Part shown: positions 47,184 to 53,987 of the stretch, in pieces
Numbering within the stretch: the stretch's first letter is position 1
Layout: each line of letters begins with the position of its first letter
Source: Pseudomonas sp. DTU_2021_1001937_2_SI_NGA_ILE_001
GTDB lineage: Bacteria; Pseudomonadota; Gammaproteobacteria; Pseudomonadales; Pseudomonadaceae
Length of the DNA stretch: 64,000 bases
Direction: 5' to 3'
Assembly: GCF_032463525.1 (NCBI RefSeq)
Contig: NZ_CP135971.1
Span: 4,216,001 to 4,280,000 of the forward strand
Made by a program: the position numbers and the translations under genes
Notes under the pieces: generated by a model
Databases searched by the model: none
Told to the model about the DNA's origin: nothing
What the model saw: only the letters and a program-made list of their open reading frames with translations

Positions 47184-48113
47184 TCAAATTGCACCCTCTC
47201 GCCATGGTGCACCATCTCGCACCATGGCGTTTAACCTCACCAGCAGGACTCGCATGCACGCCGTCAGCGCCACCTTCGCGCACTTACCTCGGGCGCGAAG
47301 TTGAGCGTATCGGTTCTTGAAGTCCTCGTTGTAACGGACCATCACCAAGGTACTCATGTACATCGCACGGCGTAGCTTCGCGCGTCCGCCGTAAATGTGC
47401 CGGTTACCGCGCTTAGTCCCACTGTCGTTGTTGTAAGGCGCCACTCCTGCCAAGGCCGCCACCTGTCCACGACTCAGATCCCCCAGCTCGGGCAGATAGC
47501 AAAACAGGCTGGAGATCGACACCGCGCCGATGCCTTTGATCGCTTGCAGGCGGTCCACCAAGGCCCCATCGACCTGTCGAGTCTGTGCAGCAATGCGTCG
47601 GTCTGCTGCCTTGATCATCTCTTGGATTTTGGCATTGAGCTCCCGATAGGCCTGCTGCACTTCAGGTTCTTGCGCTTGTTGAATACGGCGACGGTTGTCA
47701 TCACGCTGCTGAACGAAGGCGTCACGCTGGTTCACCAGTTCGGTCAACTTATCGCGCGCTTCATCGGCCACCACAAACTCTTTCTTTCGCAAGGCATGGG
47801 CGAACATGGCCAGCATCTGCGCATCGATCGAGTCGGTTTTGGCTTGCTTGCCCATGGCCAGAGCGAACTGGCGAGCACGCAGCGGATTGATACGCATGAC
47901 CTTGAATCTGGCCTTGGCCAGGAGTTTGACCGATAACCTTTCATAGCCGCCTGTGGCCTCAACCAGTACCTGCTCGACCCGGTTATCACTCAACCATTGG
48001 ATAAGCTGGTGGATTCCTTCAGAGGTGTTGGTGGTGCAGAAGCTATTGCTCTGGGGATACAGCGCAATCTGCAGGGTATCTTTGGCGACATCGATTCCGG
48101 CGTAGGCGGTCAT
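47184..48113 (-). CDS. IS110-family transposase (DEDD/serine recombinase type)
   Basis: 309 residues from ATG 48113. The N-terminal RuvC-like domain has the acidic set Asp8 (YAGIDVAKD), Glu52 (VEATGGYE), Asp94 and Asp97 (KTDSIDAQ). A coiled-coil linker follows (about 118-180). The C-terminal Tnp20 domain (AIKGIGAVSISSLFCYLPEL, LAGVAPYNNDSGTKRG) carries Ser231, the expected nucleophile. Full length with no frameshift, so the element may be active. The enzyme recombines a circular donor with a target chosen by a bridge RNA encoded upstream. Confidence 0.95.
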   Translation of the reverse strand: MTAYAGIDVAKDTLQIALYPQSNSFCTTNTSEGIHQLIQWLSDNRVEQVLVEATGGYERLSVKLLAKARFKVMRINPLRARQFALAMGKQAKTDSIDAQMLAMFAHALRKKEFVVADEARDKLTELVNQRDAFVQQRDDNRRRIQQAQEPEVQQAYRELNAKIQEMIKAADRRIAAQTRQVDGALVDRLQAIKGIGAVSISSLFCYLPELGDLSRGQVAALAGVAPYNNDSGTKRGNRHIYGGRAKLRRAMYMSTLVMVRYNEDFKNRYAQLRARGKCAKVALTACMRVLLVRLNAMVRDGAPWREGAI

Positions 48114-48139
48114 AAGAAAAACCTCTAGGCTTAAGGGCG

Positions 48140-48300
48140 AGAGGTCACTCTGAACGGGCTCACGCTTGTTGTTCGAGGTCGGACTCAGTCAACTGTTCGA
48201 GCTTGGAGTCAGAGTGAAAAGAGTGGATGGCAGTTGGGCTCCTACACGTGCTCCAGGGCACCGCGGCTTAACAGTTGCCATCCACCCCTCTCACCTCTGA
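48140..48300 (-). ncRNA. Predicted IS110 bridge RNA
   Basis: Transcribed toward the transposase. Target-binding loop: stem GTGGATGGCA / TGCCATCCAC (48223-48232 with 48276-48285) enclosing GCTCCTAC (48238-48245), complementary to the left REP flank GTAGGAGC, and GCGGCTT (48263-48269), identical to the right flank. Donor-binding loop: stem TCACTCTGA / TCAGAGTGA (48145-48153 with 48209-48217) enclosing GCTTGT (48164-48169) and CAACTGT (48190-48196), which match the two termini of the element. Guides match opposite strands of each site, as described for IS110 bridge RNAs. RNA ends are estimated. Confidence 0.82.
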
Positions 48301-48323
48301 CTTTACCCTGTCGAAAGACACAA

Positions 48324-48403
48324 GCGGCTTCAGCCGCGAAGCGAGCGCATGTTCACAACAGATGCGCTGAATTTCCTGGCGCTTTCGCGGCTAAAGCCGC
48401 TCC
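48324..48403. repeat. Right part of the REP pair interrupted by the IS110 element
   Basis: GCGGCTTCAGCCGCGAAGC, a linker with GCATGTTCACAACAGATGC, and the facing arm GCTTTCGCGGCTAAAGCCGC. With 47145-47152 it completes a class B pair of the same length and linker type as the pair at 9499-9588 in reverse orientation. The remaining bases up to msrA (48404-48439) show nothing. Confidence 0.8.
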
Positions 48404-48439
48404 AATTACCGAGCCACATGACGGCTGGACCTGTGCCGG

Positions 48440-49087
48440 TCAGGCCGGCATGCACACGCCGGTTCCGCCGATGCCGCAATAGCCCTGCGGGTTCTTCGCC
48501 AGGTACTGCTGGTGATACGCCTCGGCGTAATAGAAGGTGGGCGCCTCGGCGATTTCGGTGGTGATCTCGCCCAGTCCGGCCTTGTCCAGCTCAGCCTGGT
48601 AGCGGGCCTTGCTGGCCAGTGCGGCTTCCAGTTGCTCCGGCTTGGTGCAGTAGATCGCCGAGCGGTACTGGGTGCCGATGTCGTTGCCCTGGCGCATGCC
48701 CGAGGTCGGGTTGTGCAGTTCCCAGAACATCTTCAGCAGCTCTTCGTAGCTGACCACCTCGGGTTCGTAGACCACCAGCACCACCTCGGTGTGGCCGGTC
48801 AGGCCCGAGCAGACTTCTTCGTAGGTAGGGTTGGGGGTGAAGCCACCCGCGTAGCCGACTGCAGTGCTGTGCACGCCTTCCTTCTGCCAGAAGCGGCGCT
48901 CGGCACCCCAGAAGCAGCCCAGGCCGAAGAGGGCGAATTCCACGCTGCCGGGGAAGGGGCCGAGCAGGGGGTTGCCGTTGACGAAGTGCTGTTCCGGCAC
49001 CTGCATCGGTGTCTCGCGGCCCGGCAAGGCTTGTTCGGCAGTTGGCAATACGTTCTTGTTCACCAGGATTTCCGAGCGCAGGGTCAT
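48440..49087 (-). CDS. msrA: Peptide methionine sulfoxide reductase MsrA
   Basis: 215 residues from ATG 49087. The active-site motif [10 protein letters not shown] holds the catalytic Cys58, and the resolving region [17 protein letters not shown] supplies the C-terminal cysteines. It reduces the S-epimer of methionine sulfoxide using thioredoxin. The extra N-terminal 45 residues (relative to the shortest MsrA proteins) are usual for Pseudomonas. No signal peptide, so cytoplasmic. Downstream of the GGDEF/EAL gene in the same direction, 134 bases away. Confidence 0.96.
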   Translation of the reverse strand: MTLRSEILVNKNVLPTAEQALPGRETPMQVPEQHFVNGNPLLGPFPGSVEFALFGLGCFWGAERRFWQKEGVHSTAVGYAGGFTPNPTYEEVCSGLTGHTEVVLVVYEPEVVSYEELLKMFWELHNPTSGMRQGNDIGTQYRSAIYCTKPEQLEAALASKARYQAELDKAGLGEITTEIAEAPTFYYAEAYHQQYLAKNPQGYCGIGGTGVCMPA

Positions 49088-49180
49088 GGGCAGATCCTCT
49101 CAAGAGCACAGGCCGCCAGACCGGCTGGCGGCGCACGCTGAAAAAAACGGACACACAGTGTGCCCCGGAACGGAGCGGCA

Positions 49181-49224
49181 GGAAAGACCCGGTCGGGAAA
49201 GACCCGGTCAGGAGAGATCTGTCA
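49181..49224. repeat. Short 15-bp tandem repeat at the 3' end of the GGDEF/EAL gene
   Basis: GGAAAGACCCGGTCG (49181-49195) and GGAAAGACCCGGTCA (49196-49210) are head-to-tail, followed by a decayed third unit GGAGAGATCTGTCA that runs into the stop codon of the gene ending at 49222. Probably slippage-generated; no function is evident. Confidence 0.7.
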
Positions 49225-51864
49225 GGCCAGCGGCTTGTGCGGGTAACGGTGCAGCCGCTCGATCAGCTCTTCGCTGGGGATGGGCTTGTCGAACAGGTAG
49301 CCCTGGCCTACGTCACAGCGATGACGGCGCAGGAAAGTCAGCTGGGCGGCGGTCTCGATGCCTTCGGCGACCACCTTGAGTTTCAGGTTGTGGGCCATGG
49401 CGATCACCGCCGAGGTGATTTCCATGTCGCCTTCGTCATCCGGAATGTCACGAATGAAGCTGCGGTCGATTTTCAGCACGTCGATGGGGAATTTCTTCAG
49501 GTAGCTCAGCGAGGAGTAACCGGTGCCGAAATCGTCCATGGCCAGCGACAGGCCGAGGCGCTTGAGCATGTCCAGTTGCAGGCGGGTTTCGTCGGTGGCT
49601 TCGAGCAGCAGGCCTTCGGTCAGTTCCAGCTCCAGCAGTGACGGGTCCAGCGCCTCTTCCTTGAGAATGGCGGCAATCGACGACACCAGCTCCGGGTCGG
49701 AGAACTGCTTGGGCGAGACGTTGATGGCCACCTGCAAAGGGCCGAAGCCGGCAGCGGTCAGGGCCTTGCTCATCCGACAGGACTGACGCACCACCCACTT
49801 GCCGATCGGGATGATCAGGCCGGTTTCTTCGGCGACGCTGATGAACTGGTCCGGGCGGATCATGCCCTTTTCCGGGTGCTTCCAGCGCAACAGGGCTTCC
49901 AGGCCGGTGAGGCGCCCGGAGAGCAGGCACAGCTTGGGCTGGTAGAAGACTTCCAGTTCACTCTGGCTCAGCGCGCGACGCAGGTTGTTCTCGACGAACA
50001 GCTTGTAGCTGGCCTCGGCGTTCAAGGCCTCGGTGAACACCTGCACCTGATGCTTGCCGTTGGCCTTGGCCTTGTGCAGCGCCAGGCCGGCGTTGCGCAT
50101 CAGGGTCTGCGGATCACGGCCATGCAGGGGCGCGCAGGCCAGGCCCACGGAGCCGGTGACGCTGATCAACTGGTTGTCGACGAACATCGGCTTGTCCAGG
50201 GTCATCAGCACCTGGTTGGCGATGCTCTGCCCGGCTTCGGGGCCGGTCTGGTCGAGCAGTACGGCGAATTCGTTACTGGCGAAGCGCGCCAGCACGTCGG
50301 ACGGGCTCAAGGTGTTGCGCAGGCGGCGCGCCAGGCTGATCAGCAGCTTGTCGCCGGTCTGGTGACCCAGGCTGTCGTTGATGCGTTTGAAGTTGTCGAT
50401 GTCCACCAGCAGCAGGCTCATCGGCGTGTCGCTGTCACGCGCGAAGCGTTCGTCCAGATGGCGGATGAACGCCGGGCGGTTACCCAGGCTGGTCAGGTTG
50501 TCGGTATAGGCCAGGCGCTCGATGCGCTGCTGGGCCAGCTTGCTCTGGGTGACGTCTTCGTAGATGCCGATGTAATGGGTCAGCTCACGATTGTCGCCAT
50601 AGACCTTGGAAATCGACAGCTGCCCCCAGTAGGGCTCCAGGTTCTTGCGCCGGCTCTTGAACTCGCCCTGCCAGCTGTTGCTGTTGGCCAGGCTGGACTG
50701 CGCATCGAACAGGTTGCTGAGGTTCTCCAGTGCCGGCAGCTCGGCCAGCTTGTGGCCGTGCACTTCTTCGGCGGAGTACTGGGTGATCGCCGTGAAGCTG
50801 GGGTTCACGTACTCGACCACGCCGTCGCAATTGACCAGCAGAAAGGCGTTGGCGCTCTGTTCCACGGCGCGCTGGAAGAGGTACAGGGCATTGGTGGCGG
50901 CGCGGCGGTTATGGTTGTTCAGCACCAGGGCGAACTGGTCGGCCAGTTCCCCGGCGAAGGCGACTTCATCCGGTAGCCACTGGCGCTGGCCGCCGGTGTG
51001 CTCCAGGCACAGCACGCCGATCAGTTGCCCGTCGATACGGATGCTGGCGTCGAGCAATGCAGTCGCACCGCGTGCCTGCATGTCGGTGCTCAGGTCCTGG
51101 ATACGCGGGTCATGCAGGTCGCAGGCGTCGATCGCCCGGCTGTTGAGCAGGGCGTCGTGATAGATCGGCGACAGGCTGATGTCGATCGGTGGCGGCAGGC
51201 GATGTTCGCCGCTTTCCCGGGCGTATTCGGTCACGGCGGTCAGCAGATGGCCGTCGAGATTCCAGATGCTGGCGCAGGCGATGTCGTAGATCTCGCAGGC
51301 ACTGCGAGTGATCAGCCGCGCCGCTTCCTGCAGGGAGTTGGCCGAGTAGCGTTGGCGTGACAGGCGCAGGATCAGCTCCTGCTGGGCGCGGGCGCGCTCC
51401 AGCTGGGCAGCGTAGCTGTAAGGGCCGAGCCGTCGCTCGGGTAGGTCGGATGCATCGGCGTCGCCTGCTGGTGCGTCGAGAACCATGAAGTAGCCGCGCA
51501 GCAGGTGCCGGTTGTGCTGCTTGAAGGCTTCGCCAAGCTCCACCAGTGAGAGTGGGCCGTGGGCGGTGTGCAGGGTATAGCGGATCAGATAATGGGAAGA
51601 GCCGATCAGTTGCTGCTGGATGTCGTCGTGCAGCTGATAACGGGCTTCGGGTTCCATCAGGCTGGCGAAGGGTGAGCCGATCAGCGAGCACAGTTCTATC
51701 GCCGGCATGCCGAAGGTTTTTTCACAGCCTGGGTCCAGATAGAGCAGCGCCCAATTGGCTTCATTAAGCCGCTCGAAACGCAGCATGCCCAGGCGCGAAG
51801 GCACGGGCAATTGCGTCACTACCTCGGCTGCCGTTCTGCCGGCAGCATCGGTCTGGCTTTTCAT
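49222..51864 (-). CDS. PAS-GAF-PAS sensor with degenerate GGDEF and active-type EAL domain
   Basis: 880 residues from ATG 51864 (a TTG two codons earlier is possible). Order: PAS-like region about 25-130, GAF domain about 190-325 (ALLDASIRIDGQLIGVLCLEHT), PAS about 330-450 (NAFLLVNCDGVVEYVNPSF), GGDEF about 455-620, EAL about 635-875. The cyclase motif is lost (ASNEF, 529-533, and SPSD in place of RxxD). The EAL domain keeps GLEALLRW (Glu656), NVSPKQF, ELTEG, DDFGTGYSSLSYL, KIDRSF and VAEGIET. So it should hydrolyse c-di-GMP, with the GGDEF domain perhaps binding GTP. No membrane helix. Confidence 0.92.
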   Translation of the reverse strand: MKSQTDAAGRTAAEVVTQLPVPSRLGMLRFERLNEANWALLYLDPGCEKTFGMPAIELCSLIGSPFASLMEPEARYQLHDDIQQQLIGSSHYLIRYTLHTAHGPLSLVELGEAFKQHNRHLLRGYFMVLDAPAGDADASDLPERRLGPYSYAAQLERARAQQELILRLSRQRYSANSLQEAARLITRSACEIYDIACASIWNLDGHLLTAVTEYARESGEHRLPPPIDISLSPIYHDALLNSRAIDACDLHDPRIQDLSTDMQARGATALLDASIRIDGQLIGVLCLEHTGGQRQWLPDEVAFAGELADQFALVLNNHNRRAATNALYLFQRAVEQSANAFLLVNCDGVVEYVNPSFTAITQYSAEEVHGHKLAELPALENLSNLFDAQSSLANSNSWQGEFKSRRKNLEPYWGQLSISKVYGDNRELTHYIGIYEDVTQSKLAQQRIERLAYTDNLTSLGNRPAFIRHLDERFARDSDTPMSLLLVDIDNFKRINDSLGHQTGDKLLISLARRLRNTLSPSDVLARFASNEFAVLLDQTGPEAGQSIANQVLMTLDKPMFVDNQLISVTGSVGLACAPLHGRDPQTLMRNAGLALHKAKANGKHQVQVFTEALNAEASYKLFVENNLRRALSQSELEVFYQPKLCLLSGRLTGLEALLRWKHPEKGMIRPDQFISVAEETGLIIPIGKWVVRQSCRMSKALTAAGFGPLQVAINVSPKQFSDPELVSSIAAILKEEALDPSLLELELTEGLLLEATDETRLQLDMLKRLGLSLAMDDFGTGYSSLSYLKKFPIDVLKIDRSFIRDIPDDEGDMEITSAVIAMAHNLKLKVVAEGIETAAQLTFLRRHRCDVGQGYLFDKPIPSEELIERLHRYPHKPLA

Positions 51865-52104
51865 GAACAAACTCGCTTCCCGGATTCTGATCGCGCGGGC
51901 AATGCGCTGGTTATTTTCAAGTCCGGCAAGGTTGCATCATGCCGCACTGCCTTACAAGAGAGCGCGATGGCTTAGTGCTATAAAAGTAACCGGAATATAT
52001 GTCCGTCGTTAGGTTGTCGGACATGTGTCATCGATCAGGGTTCATGCTGACGGCCCTCAGATGCTCTATTTCGGCCTTGGTCGCTTCGATCTGTGATGCA
52101 GGGC

Positions 52105-52191
52105 AAAAAAAAGCCCCGCCATGGCGGGGTTGAGGTTCGAGCGTGGCAGCTCGCAATACGCAGGCCGGCCCCGCCGTATGGGCGGGGCCGG
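52105..52191 (-). terminator. aceF transcription terminators
   Basis: Two hairpins lie after the aceF stop. The first, CCGGCCCCGCC / GGCGGGGCCGG (52165-52191), directly follows the gene. The second, CCCCGCC-AT-GGCGGGG (52114-52129), is followed on the minus strand by a run of eight T (52105-52112), a textbook intrinsic terminator. They separate aceEF from the sensor gene in the 333-base gap 51865-52197, where no other gene is seen. Confidence 0.85.
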
Positions 52192-52197
52192 TCGCTG

Positions 52198-53832
52198 TTA
52201 CAGCAGGATGGTGCGGATGTCGGCCAGCAGTTCGCTCAGACGCTTGGTGAAGCGTGCAGCGGCGGCGCCGTTGATGACGCGGTGGTCATAGGACAGCGAC
52301 AGCGGCAGCATCAGGCGTGGCTGGAAGGCCTTGCCATCCCAGACGGGCTGCATGGTGGCCTTGGAGACACCGAGGATCGCCACTTCCGGCGCGTTGACGA
52401 TCGGCGTGAAGCCGGTGCCGCCAATGTGGCCGAGGCTGGAGATGGTGAAGCAGGCACCCTGCATGTCGTTGGCAGTGAGCTTCTTGTTGCGCGCCTTCTC
52501 GGCCAGCTCGGCTGCTTCGGCCGCCAGTTGCAGCAGGTTCTTCTGGTCGACGTTGCGGATCACCGGTACCAGCAGGCCGTCCGGCGTGTCCACGGCGAAG
52601 CCGATGTGCACGTATTTCTTGCGAATCACGGCCTTGCCGCTCGGCGCCAGCGAAGCGTTGAAGTCCGGCAGCTCCTTGAGCAGGTGGGCGATGGACTTGA
52701 GCAGCAGCGGCAGCACGGTCAACTTCACGCCGGCTTTCTCGGCCACGGCTTTCTGCGCCACGCGGAAGGCTTCCAGGTCGGTGATGTCGGCCTGGTCGAA
52801 CTGCGTCACGTGCGGGATGTTCAGCCAGCTGCGATGCAGGCCGGTAGCGCCCAGTTGCATCAGGCGGGTCATCGGCACTTCTTCGATTTCACCGAAGCGG
52901 CTGAAGTCCACTTCCGGAATCGGCTGGATGCCAGCACCACCGGTCGCACCGGCCGGTGCTTCCTTGGCCTTCTGCATCATGGCCTTGACGTAGACCTGCA
53001 CGTCTTCTTTCAGGATGCGACCGTGCGGACCGGTGGCGGCCACGGCGCTCAGCTCGACGCCGAATTCGCGGGCCAGTTGGCGAACCGCCGGGCCGGCGTG
53101 AACCTTGGCACCGTCCTTGGCTGGCGCGGCAGCCGGAGCTGGAGCCGGTGCTGCTTCGGCTTTCGGCGCGGCAGGGGCAGCGGCCGGAGCAGGCGCGGTT
53201 TCGGCCTTGGCCGGTGCCGCGGCGGGCGCTGGAGCGGCAGCCGGGGCGGCGCCCGCCACCTTCAGCTTGAGGATCAGGTCGCCGGTGCCGACTTCCTGTT
53301 CCAGCTTGACTTCGACGCTCTCGACCACGCCGGCGGCAGGCGATGGAATCTCCATGCTCGCCTTGTCGGACTCGAGGGTGATCAGCGACTGGTCGGCTTC
53401 GATGCTGTCGCCCGGCTTGACCAGGACTTCGATGATCTTGGCCTTGCCCGACGAGCCGATGTCCGGCACGTGGATGTCCTGCACGCTGGCAGCGGCAGGT
53501 GCGGCGGCCGGGGCCGCAGCAGGCGCTTCGGCAGCCGGGGCTGGCGCGGCGGCTGGGGCAGCGGCGGCGGGTTCTGCAGCGGGGGCGGCAGCGGCCTCGC
53601 CTTCGACTTCCAGCTCGAACAGTTCGTCGCCTTCTTTCAGGCGGTCGCCCAGCTTGACCTTCATGGCCTTGATGACGCCGGCCTTGGGAGCCGGGATCTC
53701 CATGCTCGCCTTGTCCGACTCCAGGGTCAGGATGCTCTGGTCGGCCTCGATGCGGTCGCCGACCTTGACCATCAACTCAATGACTTCACCTTCACCGTTG
53801 CCGATGTCGGGTACGCGAATTAGCTCACTCAC
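52198..53832 (-). CDS. aceF: Pyruvate dehydrogenase complex E2, dihydrolipoamide acetyltransferase
   Basis: 544 residues from GTG 53832 with AAGGAG upstream. Two lipoyl domains with ESDKASMEIP sites (Lys41 and Lys157) are joined by long Ala-Pro linkers. An E1/E3-binding domain follows (VHAGPAVRQLAREFGVELSAVAATGPHGRILKEDV), then the acetyltransferase core ending with the catalytic SYDHRVINGA. It moves acetyl groups from E1 to CoA. It lies 155 bases downstream of aceE, with an unusual nested hairpin in the spacer. Confidence 0.97.
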   Translation of the reverse strand: MSELIRVPDIGNGEGEVIELMVKVGDRIEADQSILTLESDKASMEIPAPKAGVIKAMKVKLGDRLKEGDELFELEVEGEAAAAPAAEPAAAAPAAAPAPAAEAPAAAPAAAPAAASVQDIHVPDIGSSGKAKIIEVLVKPGDSIEADQSLITLESDKASMEIPSPAAGVVESVEVKLEQEVGTGDLILKLKVAGAAPAAAPAPAAAPAKAETAPAPAAAPAAPKAEAAPAPAPAAAPAKDGAKVHAGPAVRQLAREFGVELSAVAATGPHGRILKEDVQVYVKAMMQKAKEAPAGATGGAGIQPIPEVDFSRFGEIEEVPMTRLMQLGATGLHRSWLNIPHVTQFDQADITDLEAFRVAQKAVAEKAGVKLTVLPLLLKSIAHLLKELPDFNASLAPSGKAVIRKKYVHIGFAVDTPDGLLVPVIRNVDQKNLLQLAAEAAELAEKARNKKLTANDMQGACFTISSLGHIGGTGFTPIVNAPEVAILGVSKATMQPVWDGKAFQPRLMLPLSLSYDHRVINGAAAARFTKRLSELLADIRTILL

Positions 53833-53873
53833 TATGTCTCTCCTTCGGAGAACCTGTTGCGTTCAGTCTGTTT

Positions 53874-53959
53874 GGGCGCAGGCGGTTGAAGAAACAGCCT
53901 CGGGTGCTCATTTGCCAGGGGCAAATTCCGCACCGTCGGCTGTTTCAGGCACTGCGCCC
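53874..53959 (-). promoter_or_regulatory. 86-nt nested hairpin in the aceE-aceF spacer
   Basis: Four stacked stems close on one another: GGGCGCAG / CTGCGCCC (53874-53881 with 53952-53959), GAAACAGCC / GGCTGTTTC (53891-53899 with 53938-53946), GGTGC / GCACC (53903-53907 with 53930-53934) and ATTTGCC / GGCAAAT (53910-53916 with 53920-53926). There is no T run, so it is more likely an mRNA-stability or processing structure than a terminator. Confidence 0.75.
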
Positions 53960-53987
53960 GTGCGACGGACGAATCCGTGACAGACGC

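Larger units (their letters stand above)
47153..48323 (-). mobile_element. IS110-family insertion sequence inserted in a REP
   Basis: About 1171 bp. Limits are set by the broken REP: GTAGGAGC on the left and GCGGCTTCAGCC on the right, sharing a GC dinucleotide that fits the 2-bp core of IS110 insertions. The ends (CAACTGTCTTTCACC left; complement of TTGTGTCTTTCGACA right) share only TGTCTTTC as a weak inverted repeat, typical of the family. It contains one transposase gene on the minus strand and about 210 bases of structured noncoding DNA 5' of it. REP-targeting IS110 elements are known in P. putida (ISPpu9, ISPpu10). Confidence 0.88.

Noticed and set aside
47153..48323. Terminal inverted repeats and target duplication for the IS110 element
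   Set aside because: Only TGTCTTTC is shared by the ends and only a GC dinucleotide is shared by the flanks; this fits IS110-type recombination rather than DDE transposition.
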